Positions 33,719-42,081 of a DNA stretch of 64,000 nucleotides are shown here, piece after piece (position 1 is the first letter of the stretch; each line of letters begins with the position of its first letter). The stretch is from Geomonas oryzae (lineage in GTDB: Bacteria; Desulfobacterota; Desulfuromonadia; Geobacterales; Geobacteraceae), in contig NZ_RAHW01000003.1 in the NCBI RefSeq assembly GCF_004117875.1, forward strand, positions 434,001 to 498,000, written 5' to 3'. The notes under the pieces were generated by a model. It saw only the letters and a list, made by a program, of their open reading frames with translations. It searched no databases and was not told where the DNA came from. The position numbers and the translations under genes were made by a program.

Positions 33719-35515
33719 ATGAAGGGACCTGACCTGATCATATATAACGCCAGGATCAGCACGCTGGACCGGCAACGTCCGGAAGCCTCCGCCGTCGCGA
33801 TCAGCGACGGCAAGGTGGAGGCTCTCGGCGGGGAGGAGCTGATCGCTGATGCCGACGAACATACGCAAAGGATCGACGCCGCGGGAAGGCGGATCATCCC
33901 GGGGCTGAACGACTCGCATATCCACGTCATCCGGGGCGGGCTCAACTTCAACATGGAGCTGCGCTGGGACGGGGTGCCGTCGCTGCCCCTCGCCCTTGAA
34001 ATGCTGAAGGAGCAGGCGAGGCGGACCCCGCCGCCGCAATGGGTGCGGGTGATCGGCGGGTGGACCGAGTTCCAGTTCAAGGAGCGGCGCATGCCGACCC
34101 TCGAGGAGCTGAACCTGGCGGCGCCCGACACCCCGGTCTTCGTGCTGCATCTTTACGACCGTGCCCTGGTGAACCGGGCGGCGCTGCATGCGCTGGGTTA
34201 CGGCAAGGATACGCCCGACCCGCCGGGGGGCGTGATCGAGCGGGACAAAAGCGGCAACCCGACCGGACTTTTGATCGCGAAACCGAACGCCATGCTGCTT
34301 TACGCGAGCCTCGCCAAGGGGCCGAAGCTCGCCTTCGAGGACCAGATGAACTCGACGCGCCATTTTCTCAGGGAACTGAACCGGCTCGGGCTCACCAGTG
34401 CCATCGATGCAGGAGGCGGCTTTCAGAACTACCCGGACGACTACCGGGTGATCAACGAACTCGCCGGTCGTGAGGAACTGCCGCTGCGCATCGCGTACAA
34501 CCTCTTCACCCAGCACCCCAAAGGGGAACTCGCCGATTTTTCGCAGTGGGTGAGCATGACGGGACCGGGACAGGGGAACGACTATCTGCGCATGAACGGG
34601 GCGGGCGAGATGCTGGTATTCTCGGCGGCGGATTTCGAGGACTTCCTGGAACCTCGCCCGGACCTTCCGTCGGCTATGGAGGGAGAGCTCGTGCAGGTGG
34701 TCCGACTTCTGGTCGAGAAGCGCTGGCCCTTCAGGCTCCACGCCACCTACGACGAGTCGATCACGCGTTTCCTGGACGTCTTCGAGGCGGTGCACCGCGT
34801 GGTTCCTTTCGCGGGGCTCCGCTGGTTCTTCGATCATGCGGAGACCATTTCGGCCGGGAATCTGGAGCGGGTCAGCGCACTGGGCGGCGGCATCGCGATC
34901 CAGAACCGCATGGCCTTCCAGGGGGAATATTTCCTGGAACGCTACGGCGAGCGGCTCACCTCACACGCCCCTCCCGTAAGGTCCATGCTGGAGATGGGAA
35001 TTCCGGTGGGCGCGGGGACCGACGCCACGCGGGTCTCGAGCTACAACCCGTGGCTCTCGCTGTACTGGATGGTGAGCGGGCGAACCATCGGCGGAAGCGT
35101 CCTTTACCCCGAGAATAACCGGCTGAGCCGCATGGAAGCCCTCACCCTGTACACACGCGGGAGCAGCTGGTTTTCCCAGGAGGAGGGGAAAAAAGGTTCC
35201 CTCGCCCCGGGCGCGCTGGCCGACCTCGCCGTACTCTCGTCGGATTACTTCACGGTTCCCGAGGAGGAGATCAAGGGGATCGAGTCGGTGCTGACCGTGG
35301 TCGGCGGGAAGGTGGTGTACGGCGGCGAGGAGTTCGGCAACCTGGTCCCCCCTCTACCGGTGAGCCCGGACTGGTCGCCGGTAGGTCGGTACGGGGGGTA
35401 TCACAAAGCGGATGTACAAGCCGACGCGCCCCCCCTGCATCGGGGGCACGCACACAGCTCGTTGCAGAGGGGATGGCACTTCCCGTCACCCGGGTGCGAC
35501 TGCTTCGTGTATTGA
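33719..35515 (+). CDS. Amidohydrolase family protein (YtcJ-like)
   Basis: 598 residues. The composite beta-sandwich begins DLIIYNARISTLD; the metal-binding barrel starts IIPGLNDSHIHVIRGG (HxH). Later metal or catalytic residues are visible in RLHATYDESITRFLD, WFFDHAETIS and GAGTDATRVSSYNPW. The long insertion after HxH and the WMVSGRTIGG region are typical of the YtcJ/AepA-like subgroup, whose substrates are mostly unknown (exo-amidases, N-acyl compounds). No signal peptide. A GGGAGGT site precedes the ATG. The last 40 residues are low-complexity and His-rich (HRGHAHSS). Confidence 0.85.
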   Translation: MKGPDLIIYNARISTLDRQRPEASAVAISDGKVEALGGEELIADADEHTQRIDAAGRRIIPGLNDSHIHVIRGGLNFNMELRWDGVPSLPLALEMLKEQARRTPPPQWVRVIGGWTEFQFKERRMPTLEELNLAAPDTPVFVLHLYDRALVNRAALHALGYGKDTPDPPGGVIERDKSGNPTGLLIAKPNAMLLYASLAKGPKLAFEDQMNSTRHFLRELNRLGLTSAIDAGGGFQNYPDDYRVINELAGREELPLRIAYNLFTQHPKGELADFSQWVSMTGPGQGNDYLRMNGAGEMLVFSAADFEDFLEPRPDLPSAMEGELVQVVRLLVEKRWPFRLHATYDESITRFLDVFEAVHRVVPFAGLRWFFDHAETISAGNLERVSALGGGIAIQNRMAFQGEYFLERYGERLTSHAPPVRSMLEMGIPVGAGTDATRVSSYNPWLSLYWMVSGRTIGGSVLYPENNRLSRMEALTLYTRGSSWFSQEEGKKGSLAPGALADLAVLSSDYFTVPEEEIKGIESVLTVVGGKVVYGGEEFGNLVPPLPVSPDWSPVGRYGGYHKADVQADAPPLHRGHAHSSLQRGWHFPSPGCDCFVY

Positions 35516-35519
35516 GGCG

Positions 35520-36059
35520 TTACTTGTGCGCATAGAGACCTAGCAGCTCGGTCTGTGCCAGGATTTTCCCCCTCATGGCGAGGTCGAGCTCTTTTCTAGT
35601 GCTGTTGGAGGGAAGGTTCAAACGTTCGGAGAGAGCGTAGAGGCGGAAGTAATACCGGTGCTGCCCGGACGGCGGGCACGGGCCGCCGTAGCCTTTGCGC
35701 CGCCAGCTGTTCACCCCCTGCTCGGCCCCGCGGGGAACGCTACCCTGCGCGATTTCCCTGGCGGCCGGGTCGATGTTCCAGAGGACCCAGTGCACCCAGG
35801 TGCCGGCCGGTGCGTCGGGGTCATCCATGATGAGGGCAAGGGATTTGGCTTCGCCGGGTACTCCGGAGATGGCAAGCGGCGGGCTGGTGTCGGAGCCGTC
35901 ACAGGTGAAGGCGGCAGGTATGCGGGCCGAGTGACTGAACGCGGAACTGGTCAGTTTCATCTGTGACATCTTTGCCTCCTTGGCCTGCAACGGCAATGCC
36001 GCGCACAACATCCCCACCACAAGGAACAGCAGCAGTTTTTTCAGGCCGGCCATGATCAC
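35520..36059 (-). CDS. Secreted YbhB/YbcL-type PEBP (Raf kinase inhibitor-like) protein
   Basis: 179 residues. An N-terminal signal peptide (AGLKKLLLFLVVGMLCAALPLQA) is unusual for YbhB but typical of periplasmic YbcL. The PEBP fold shows the CR1 block LALIMDDPDAPAGTWVHWVLWNI and the CR2 block GPCPPSGQHRYYFRLYAL, which line the anion-binding pocket. The biological role of bacterial PEBPs is poorly known. It converges on the amidohydrolase with a 4-nt gap. Confidence 0.9.
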   Translation of the reverse strand: MIMAGLKKLLLFLVVGMLCAALPLQAKEAKMSQMKLTSSAFSHSARIPAAFTCDGSDTSPPLAISGVPGEAKSLALIMDDPDAPAGTWVHWVLWNIDPAAREIAQGSVPRGAEQGVNSWRRKGYGGPCPPSGQHRYYFRLYALSERLNLPSNSTRKELDLAMRGKILAQTELLGLYAHK

Positions 36060-36208
36060 CTCCAGGTTTAAATCTCTCTCGGTTCATCTCTCTCCGGCAC
36101 AATGAGAGTAGAGCCAGCGTTAGTGTATCCCTCGGGGTCGCCTATGCAAGGGAGAACGGCAGCAATTCGGCGGTTGACACGGTTGACTTTTCAATCTATG
36201 AAAGAGAG

Positions 36209-37864
36209 ATGAAAAATACCAGCAAACCAAAGCATTTCACCGAGAACTCAAAACCTTCCCGCATGGAAAGCACTCCCGCTCCGAAGACGAAGAAGCCCGC
36301 GGCCAGGCCGGAACGGGGAGCGGCAGTCCCTTCCCGCGCCGAGAAACCTGCCCGCCCCGCAGCAGGAAAGCCACGCGACCAGCGCGAGCAACCCGCTGGA
36401 AAAGCCTTCAAGAAGGCCGATGGCAAGGCGCCCGTGAAGCCGGCAAAGGGGAAACCGGCGCGTCCGGCCGGTGCCGGGGAAGAGCGCCGGCCTGCGCTGC
36501 GCAGCGGTCAGGTGCTGGAACTCCAGATTATTTCAACCAACGAAGAAGGGTTCGGCGTCGCCATCCACGAAGGGACCCGCGTTCTGGTAGCCGGCGGGCT
36601 TGCCGGTGAGACCATCGTAGGTAAGATCACCTACGTCGGGCGCAGGGAATCCTTCGCCAACATCATAAAGCTTTTGAAGCGGTCGCCCGACCGCGCCCCC
36701 TCCCCTGCCTGCACCATGGGGAAGGCCTGCGACGGCTGCGGTCTCATGCAGATGCGCTACCCGGCCCAGCTCGCCTGGAAAAAGGAGATGGTGACCCGCC
36801 AGATCCGCAGATACCCTTCCCTTTCCGACGCCACCATTCATGACGTGATCGCCTCCCCGAGCGAGCTGGGCTATCGCAACACGGCGAAGCTCGTTGTTGC
36901 AGGCAAGCACTCCGACCCTGTGATCGGGATTTACCGGCGCAACACGCACGACGTCTTGGAGATCGAGGACTGCGCGCTGCACCACCCGCTGATCAACAAG
37001 GTGGTTAAGGCCGCCAAGGCGGGGATCAAGAAGGGGAAGGTACAGATCTACAACCCGAAGAGCGAGATGGGGCTTTTACGCTACCTCGTGGTGCGCGTGG
37101 CGGAGCCTAGCAACCAGGTAATGGTGGTTTTCGTCACCACCGAGCAGGGCTACAACGAGATGCACCACCTGGCCAAGTTCATCCAGCAGGCGGTTCCCGA
37201 GGTTGCCGTCGTGGCACAGAACATCAACACCTCCACGGGGAACGTGATCTTCGGCCACAAGGACCGCTCCATAACGAAGGCGCAGAGCCTGAAGGCCTTC
37301 ATCGGGGAGAAGAGCTTCAACCTGTCGCCGCACTCCTTCTTCCAGGTGAACAGCGGCGCCGCCCGCATCATCTACGAGAAGGTACGCGAGTTCGCGCGCC
37401 TCTCCGGCAAGGAACGGGTGATCGACCTTTACTGCGGCATCGGCGGGATCTCGCTGTTTTTGGCGGATAAAGCCCGAGAAGTGGTCGGGATCGAAGTGGT
37501 CGACGCCGCCGTCGCCGACGCTACCGCCAACGCGGCGATGAACCGCGCCGACAACTGCAGTTTCGAGGCGGGCGACGCCGTGCACCTCATCGACGAGATC
37601 GGTGAGGAAGGTGGCGCCGACCTGATCGTACTGAACCCGCCGAGAAAGGGTTGCGACGAGAAGGTGCTGAAGAGCGTCGCCGCCATCAACCCCGGCCGTA
37701 TCATCTACGTCTCCTGCTCACCGGAGACCCTCGCGCGCGACCTGGACGTCCTGTCCCGCCTTGGGTACCGGACCCTCGAGGTGCAGCCGGTGGACATGTT
37801 CCCGCAGACGGTGCACGTCGAGGACGTGGCGCTTTTGGAAAAGGCCAAAGAGATACAGGCTTAA
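36209..37864 (+). CDS. rlmD: 23S rRNA (uracil-C5)-methyltransferase (RlmD/RumA family) with basic N-terminal extension
   Basis: 551 residues. The first ~95 residues are a low-complexity Lys/Pro/Ala tail that should be disordered and RNA-binding. A TRAM domain follows (LELQIISTNEEGFGVAIHEG), then the 4Fe-4S Cys pattern in CTMGKACDGCGLMQ, the AdoMet-binding VIDLYCGIGGISLFLA, the NPPRKGCDEKV motif and the catalytic Cys in IYVSCSPETLARDL. These enzymes make m5U in 23S rRNA (1939 or 747), or in tRNA in some relatives; position cannot be read from sequence. The start at 36209 has a GAAAGAGAG site. Confidence 0.88.
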   Translation: MKNTSKPKHFTENSKPSRMESTPAPKTKKPAARPERGAAVPSRAEKPARPAAGKPRDQREQPAGKAFKKADGKAPVKPAKGKPARPAGAGEERRPALRSGQVLELQIISTNEEGFGVAIHEGTRVLVAGGLAGETIVGKITYVGRRESFANIIKLLKRSPDRAPSPACTMGKACDGCGLMQMRYPAQLAWKKEMVTRQIRRYPSLSDATIHDVIASPSELGYRNTAKLVVAGKHSDPVIGIYRRNTHDVLEIEDCALHHPLINKVVKAAKAGIKKGKVQIYNPKSEMGLLRYLVVRVAEPSNQVMVVFVTTEQGYNEMHHLAKFIQQAVPEVAVVAQNINTSTGNVIFGHKDRSITKAQSLKAFIGEKSFNLSPHSFFQVNSGAARIIYEKVREFARLSGKERVIDLYCGIGGISLFLADKAREVVGIEVVDAAVADATANAAMNRADNCSFEAGDAVHLIDEIGEEGGADLIVLNPPRKGCDEKVLKSVAAINPGRIIYVSCSPETLARDLDVLSRLGYRTLEVQPVDMFPQTVHVEDVALLEKAKEIQA

Positions 37865-37903
37865 CGCAAAGGCGCATAGACTCCAAGACGCAAAGAGACC
37901 ATC

Positions 37904-38023
37904 ACCCCCTCTCCCGCTGGGAGAGGGTGGCCGAAGGCCGGGTGAGGGAGCTTGCAGATGCAACATCGACTCTTCGTGGCGACGCCCTCACCCCGCCCTC
38001 TCCCGGGGGGAGAGGGAGAGCCT
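37904..38023. repeat. Pair of inverted CCCTCTCCC-type intergenic hairpins
   Basis: CCCTCTCCC-gct-GGGAGAGGG then GGCCGAAGGCC and GGGTGAGGG on the left, and an inverted second copy CCCTCACCCCGCCCTCTCCC on the right. They lie in the gap between rlmD and the nucleotidyltransferase gene. They look like mobile REP/ERIC-style palindromes. Confidence 0.8.
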
Positions 38024-38052
38024 TTAATCCTTCCGAGGGTCCATTGGAAGAG

Positions 38053-39249
38053 ATGATCTCAAAACTCAAGAAGTTCTTCCCCCTTAAACTGCACCCTGGC
38101 ATTTTCATGGTCGGCGGTATGGTACGGGACGTGCTCTTGGGTGTGCAATGCCAGGATGTGGACTTGGCGGCATCCGTACCAGCCGAGGAACTGATCGCGC
38201 TGGGATTTCGCCTCGTCGAGTCAAAGAGCACTCCCAACATCTATTTCCGCTTCAAGGAACCCTTCGGGAAGATCGAAATAACCTGGCTCCCGTCGCTCGA
38301 TGCGCTCCCCGAAGATCTCTCCCGGCGCGACTTCACCGTGAACGCCATGGCCATGTCACTGGAGGGACGGCTAGTCGATCCCCTCGGCGGCAAGCCCGAC
38401 CTCGAAGGCCGCGTGCTGCGCTGCTGCTCCCCCGAAAGCCTCACGGACGATCCCCTGCGCATCCTGCGCGCCTTCCGGTTCGAATGCGAGGGTTGGCGGC
38501 TCGATGCCGAAGCGGAGCTGATTCTGAAGGGACGCGACTGGACGGCATCCCTGCAGCGCATCCCGGTGGAACGGTTTTCCCAGGAGATGCTCAAGGCGCT
38601 GACCAAAGAAGATCCCTCCCGATTTTTCCGCCGCATGCTGGAGTTCGGCATCGGCGTCAACTTCCTTCCCGAAATATTCAGGATGGCGGAGATACCGGCA
38701 GGCCCGCCGAAGCACCACCCCGAGGGCGACCTCTTCACGCATTCCCTACAGGTGCTGGAACGGATGGCGCGACTGACACCGGAACCCGTCGCCCGTTTCT
38801 GTGCCCTCTTCCACGATCTCGGCAAGCTCTACACGCCGCAAGAACTGCATCCTAAGCACCACGGGCACGACACACTGGGGGCCGAGCAGGTACCCGCGTT
38901 CTGCAAAAGGCTGAGGCTGCCGGTCGCAGTGCAACGTGCGCTGCAGGCGACGAACCGGCTGCACAACAACGCCAATCGTTGGGAGGAGCTGCGGGACTCG
39001 ACGAAGATACGTCTCGCGCTGGATGCCATCAAGGGGGGGATTCAGGAGTTCCTGCCGTTGCAGGTGGCGGCGGACTTTCATGCTTCCATGCCGGGATGGG
39101 AGGTGGCGCTTGAGGTGGCCAAGTTGAACGCGGCGCAGCTGGGTATCGATCCGGCGCTGCTGGACGGTAAGGAGGCGCCGCCGGAGAAGTTGCAGCAGAT
39201 CATCATGCAGCAGAGGGTGAGTAAGTTCAGGGCACGGATGGGAGGATAA
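38053..39249 (+). CDS. tRNA nucleotidyltransferase / poly(A) polymerase family enzyme with HD domain
   Basis: 398 residues starting at the ATG at 38053, after GGAAG. The class II nucleotidyltransferase head shows GGMVRDVLLG and the metal motif DVDLA, then RRDFTVNAMA and the neck DDPLRILRAFRFE. An HD phosphohydrolase domain follows (HHPEGDLFTHSLQVL, ALFHDLGK). The family adds C, A or CCA to tRNA 3' ends or polyadenylates RNA. Geobacter sulfurreducens is reported to have separate C-adding, A-adding and poly(A) polymerase enzymes, so the activity of this member cannot be assumed to be full CCA addition. Confidence 0.88.
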   Translation: MISKLKKFFPLKLHPGIFMVGGMVRDVLLGVQCQDVDLAASVPAEELIALGFRLVESKSTPNIYFRFKEPFGKIEITWLPSLDALPEDLSRRDFTVNAMAMSLEGRLVDPLGGKPDLEGRVLRCCSPESLTDDPLRILRAFRFECEGWRLDAEAELILKGRDWTASLQRIPVERFSQEMLKALTKEDPSRFFRRMLEFGIGVNFLPEIFRMAEIPAGPPKHHPEGDLFTHSLQVLERMARLTPEPVARFCALFHDLGKLYTPQELHPKHHGHDTLGAEQVPAFCKRLRLPVAVQRALQATNRLHNNANRWEELRDSTKIRLALDAIKGGIQEFLPLQVAADFHASMPGWEVALEVAKLNAAQLGIDPALLDGKEAPPEKLQQIIMQQRVSKFRARMGG

Positions 39250-39261
39250 CCCCTCCCCACC

Positions 39262-40485
39262 CTACTTCGATTCTGCCGGGGTCACGACCCGGTCCAGGCC
39301 CAGTTTCAGAATCGAGCTGTCGTAGATCATCTCGAACATGTGCTCGATTCTGAAGAAGGCGGCGAGTGCGGCCGGGTCGAAATGAGCTGCCGGGTTGATC
39401 CGATCATCGCCGTTTCGGAATACAGCGAGGGCCTCCTCGTGGGTCATGGCACCCTTGTAACTGCGGCGCGATCGGAGCGCGTCGTACACGTCGGCTACCT
39501 TCACGATACGCCCCGAGATGGGAATTCGCTCCCCCTTTAGCCGCTTCGGATACCCCGTGCCGTCCCAGTTCTCGTGATGCGATAGCGCAATCTCTCTGGC
39601 GATCCGAAGCCGCGGAGAATCGCCGATGATCTCGGAACCGTAGGCGGGATGCTGGCGCACCAGTTTCATCTCACGCGGTGTCAGCCTTCCTTCTTTGAGC
39701 AGGATCTCGGTGGGGATGCGTATCTTACCCACATCGTGCATCTGCGCCGAAATGGACATGTCGTTTACGAACTCGTTGTTGAACCCCATGTTGGCGGCAA
39801 GCGCGCCGGCGTAGCGGTTCACGCGCACGATGTGGCGGCCGGTGTCCGGTTCGGCGGCCTCGCAGGCCCGCGCGAGCGCATGTATCGTGTAGGTGAAAGC
39901 GTGCTCCGTCTCACGCATCCCGTTGGAGACGGTCAACAGCGAACCGATCATGACGGCGGCACTGCGCAGCACATCCGCGTCGTACTCGGTTACCCGCCCT
40001 TGATAGTTGAAGGCCTCTATCACCCCCTTCACGTCGCCGCTGATCCGGCAACTCACGAAGTTGAGGATCGGCTCCCCCATGGCTTCGAGCACCTTCGGAT
40101 GAAAGAAGGATTGGAATTCCTCGATAGTCGTGCAGATGTCGTTCCAGTTGAGCGCCACCACTTCGGCACCACCTTCCACGAGAAGGAGGCTCCCGGCGTA
40201 GCTCGAGCCCGGCTCGATGGTTATCGGCTCGGAGCGTTCCAGCAATCTTTCATCGCGCAGATGAAAAACCTGGCCGTTGCAGCAGGCGGCCTCCGCTGTT
40301 TCATTGGCGATGAGGATGCCGGAGGGACCGCGGCGACCGTTGCCCCCGAGTAGTTTTCCCAGGACTTCGTTGTATAGTTCGTCGCTGCTGAACTTGCGGC
40401 GGGTGAGATCGCGCAAGGTGTTATCGGTGAGGGTAATCAGATCGAGGGTCTGTCTCAGCGCTAGTTGACACAGTTCCAGGGGCAT
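39262..40485 (-). CDS. GAF-like and HD-GYP domain protein (putative cyclic dinucleotide phosphodiesterase)
   Basis: 407 residues. Residues about 30-205 form a GAF-like sensor region ending in an amphipathic helix. The HD-GYP domain covers about 215-390 with MHDVGKIRIPTEILLKEG and HHENWDGTGYPKRLKGE, carrying the HD and GYP signatures intact, so hydrolysis of c-di-GMP (or cGAMP in some members) is likely. Putative sensing of a cytosolic signal would modulate it. A GEMM-type riboswitch elsewhere in the window could respond to the same messengers. It converges on the nucleotidyltransferase gene. Confidence 0.87.
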   Translation of the reverse strand: MPLELCQLALRQTLDLITLTDNTLRDLTRRKFSSDELYNEVLGKLLGGNGRRGPSGILIANETAEAACCNGQVFHLRDERLLERSEPITIEPGSSYAGSLLLVEGGAEVVALNWNDICTTIEEFQSFFHPKVLEAMGEPILNFVSCRISGDVKGVIEAFNYQGRVTEYDADVLRSAAVMIGSLLTVSNGMRETEHAFTYTIHALARACEAAEPDTGRHIVRVNRYAGALAANMGFNNEFVNDMSISAQMHDVGKIRIPTEILLKEGRLTPREMKLVRQHPAYGSEIIGDSPRLRIAREIALSHHENWDGTGYPKRLKGERIPISGRIVKVADVYDALRSRRSYKGAMTHEEALAVFRNGDDRINPAAHFDPAALAAFFRIEHMFEMIYDSSILKLGLDRVVTPAESK

Positions 40486-40641
40486 GCGGGGATCCTCTCA
40501 GGCTTTGCTTTGTTAACTGGGATTCTAGCTTATGAGTGGCATTGTGCAAGATTATGCGCCTGCGACCATCTGACTGGTCTGACTGGTCGCACTAGCGCAC
40601 TGGCGGATGTGTCATCCCGGGCAGCCTGCACCGGAAGGCTT

Positions 40642-40678
40642 TCTAAAAAAAAAGGCCCGGCGATTACGCCGGGCCTTT
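40642..40678 (-). terminator. Rho-independent terminator of the kor operon
   Basis: GGCCCGGCG-ATTA-CGCCGGGCC stem within 40651-40678; on the minus strand it is followed by a T9 tract (A9 at 40645-40653). It lies 22 nt after the korC stop. Confidence 0.93.
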
Positions 40679-40700
40679 ATGTGTTGCAGAGGTGGTGCGA

Positions 40701-41249
40701 TTAGGCCTTGGCTGCGATGGCCTTCTCGTAACCCAGCTGGAACGCCTTCTTGTTCAGTTCCATGAAGGCTTCCGGAACACGGGCGAGAACCGCCTTCTCC
40801 GCCCCTTCCTTGCTGACCACGCCGGTCAGCGCCACCATGGCGCCGAGCGCCACGATGTTGGCCACGATCTCACGACCGACTTCGTTCTTGGCGGTGTTGA
40901 TGATCGGGAAGGAAACGGTCTTGAAGTTCCCCTGGGGAAGCTTGGTCACCAGGTCGGAATCGACCAGCAGCACGCCGCCTTCTTTCAGGTCGTGGGAGTA
41001 CTTGTCGCAGGCTTCCTGGGTAAGCGCGAGGAGCGCGTCCACAACGGTCGCCTTCGGGTAGTCGATCATGGAGTCGGAAACGATGACTTCCGACTTGGAT
41101 GCACCGCCCCTTGCCTCGGGACCGTAGCTCTGCGACTGAACGGCCTGCTTGCCGTCGTAGATGGAAGCGGCTTCCGCCATGATGACGCCGGCGAGGATGA
41201 GACCCTGCCCGCCAGCCCCGGAAAATCTGATTTCATATCTCTGAGACAT
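40701..41249 (-). CDS. korC: 2-oxoglutarate:ferredoxin oxidoreductase, gamma subunit
   Basis: 182 residues, the POR gamma-domain (EIRFSGAGGQGLILAGVIMAEAA, SYGPEARGGASKSEVIVSD). It completes the alpha/beta/gamma/delta complex with the three genes upstream on the same strand; the gap to the beta subunit is 18 nt. The complex interconverts 2-oxoglutarate and succinyl-CoA with ferredoxin as electron partner. Closely related POR/VOR enzymes have the same architecture, so the 2-oxoglutarate assignment leans on location beside mdh and icd. Confidence 0.9.
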   Translation of the reverse strand: MSQRYEIRFSGAGGQGLILAGVIMAEAASIYDGKQAVQSQSYGPEARGGASKSEVIVSDSMIDYPKATVVDALLALTQEACDKYSHDLKEGGVLLVDSDLVTKLPQGNFKTVSFPIINTAKNEVGREIVANIVALGAMVALTGVVSKEGAEKAVLARVPEAFMELNKKAFQLGYEKAIAAKA

Positions 41250-41267
41250 CTGAGGTTCTCCTCCTTT

Positions 41268-42080
41268 TTATTTCTTGGCGCGCTCGATGACTTTCGCGTA
41301 TTCGTCGGTGTAGTTCGGACGCTCTTCCTTGTACAGGACACCGGTAAGGATCTTGCCTTCGAGCTGCTCGGCAGTCATCTTCTCGGCGGCCTTCACCGGA
41401 ACGGCGATGTCCTTAAGACGGTTCATCATCTCGATGACGGACTTGAACTTGTTGCGGCGACCGTAGGTGGTCGGGCAGTCGTCCAGGATCTCGACCACGG
41501 AGAAGCCCTTGTGCTGGATGGCTTCCGCAATCAGCTTGTCGATCTGGGTCGCATGGTACGCGGTGCCGCGGGCAACGAAGGTCGCGCCTGCGCCGATGGC
41601 GAGCTTGGCGACGTCGAACGCGGGATCCGGGTTGCCGTACACGGTAGTGGACGCCTTGGCACCGGTCGGGGTGCACGGGGAGAACTGGCCGCCGGTCATC
41701 CCGTAGATGTTGTTGTTCATGATGATGTAGGTCATGTCGATGTTGCGGCGGCAGGCGTGGATGAAGTGGTTGCCGCCGATCGCGGTACCGTCGCCGTCGC
41801 CGCCCACGAGGATGACGTTCATCTCGGGCTTAGCCATCTTGACGCCGGTGGCGAAAGCGGCCGCGCGGCCGTGCGCGGTGTGCAGCGTGCAGAAGTCCAT
41901 GTAGCCGGGAAGACGCGAGGCGCAGCCGATACCGGAAACGATGGCGGTGTTGTTCTTCTGAAGACCAAGGGTGTCGATCGCGCGGATCAGGCCCTTCATG
42001 ACAATGCCGTGACCGCAGCCCGGGCACCAGATGTGCGGCAGCTTGCCGGGACGGATGTACTTATCGTAATCAAAAGACAT
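41268..42080 (-). CDS. korB: 2-oxoglutarate:ferredoxin oxidoreductase, beta (TPP-binding) subunit
   Basis: 270 residues. The Cys-containing N-terminus IWCPGCGHGIVMKGL and GIGCASRLPGYMDF, then the TPP-Mg motif VGGDGDGTAIGGNHFIHACRRN with downstream NNNIYGMTGGQFSP, define the beta subunit of 2-oxoacid:acceptor oxidoreductases. It binds thiamine diphosphate and probably one 4Fe-4S cluster. It starts 1 nt after the alpha-subunit stop, so translation is coupled. Confidence 0.94.
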   Translation of the reverse strand: MSFDYDKYIRPGKLPHIWCPGCGHGIVMKGLIRAIDTLGLQKNNTAIVSGIGCASRLPGYMDFCTLHTAHGRAAAFATGVKMAKPEMNVILVGGDGDGTAIGGNHFIHACRRNIDMTYIIMNNNIYGMTGGQFSPCTPTGAKASTTVYGNPDPAFDVAKLAIGAGATFVARGTAYHATQIDKLIAEAIQHKGFSVVEILDDCPTTYGRRNKFKSVIEMMNRLKDIAVPVKAAEKMTAEQLEGKILTGVLYKEERPNYTDEYAKVIERAKK

Positions 42081-42081
42081 G

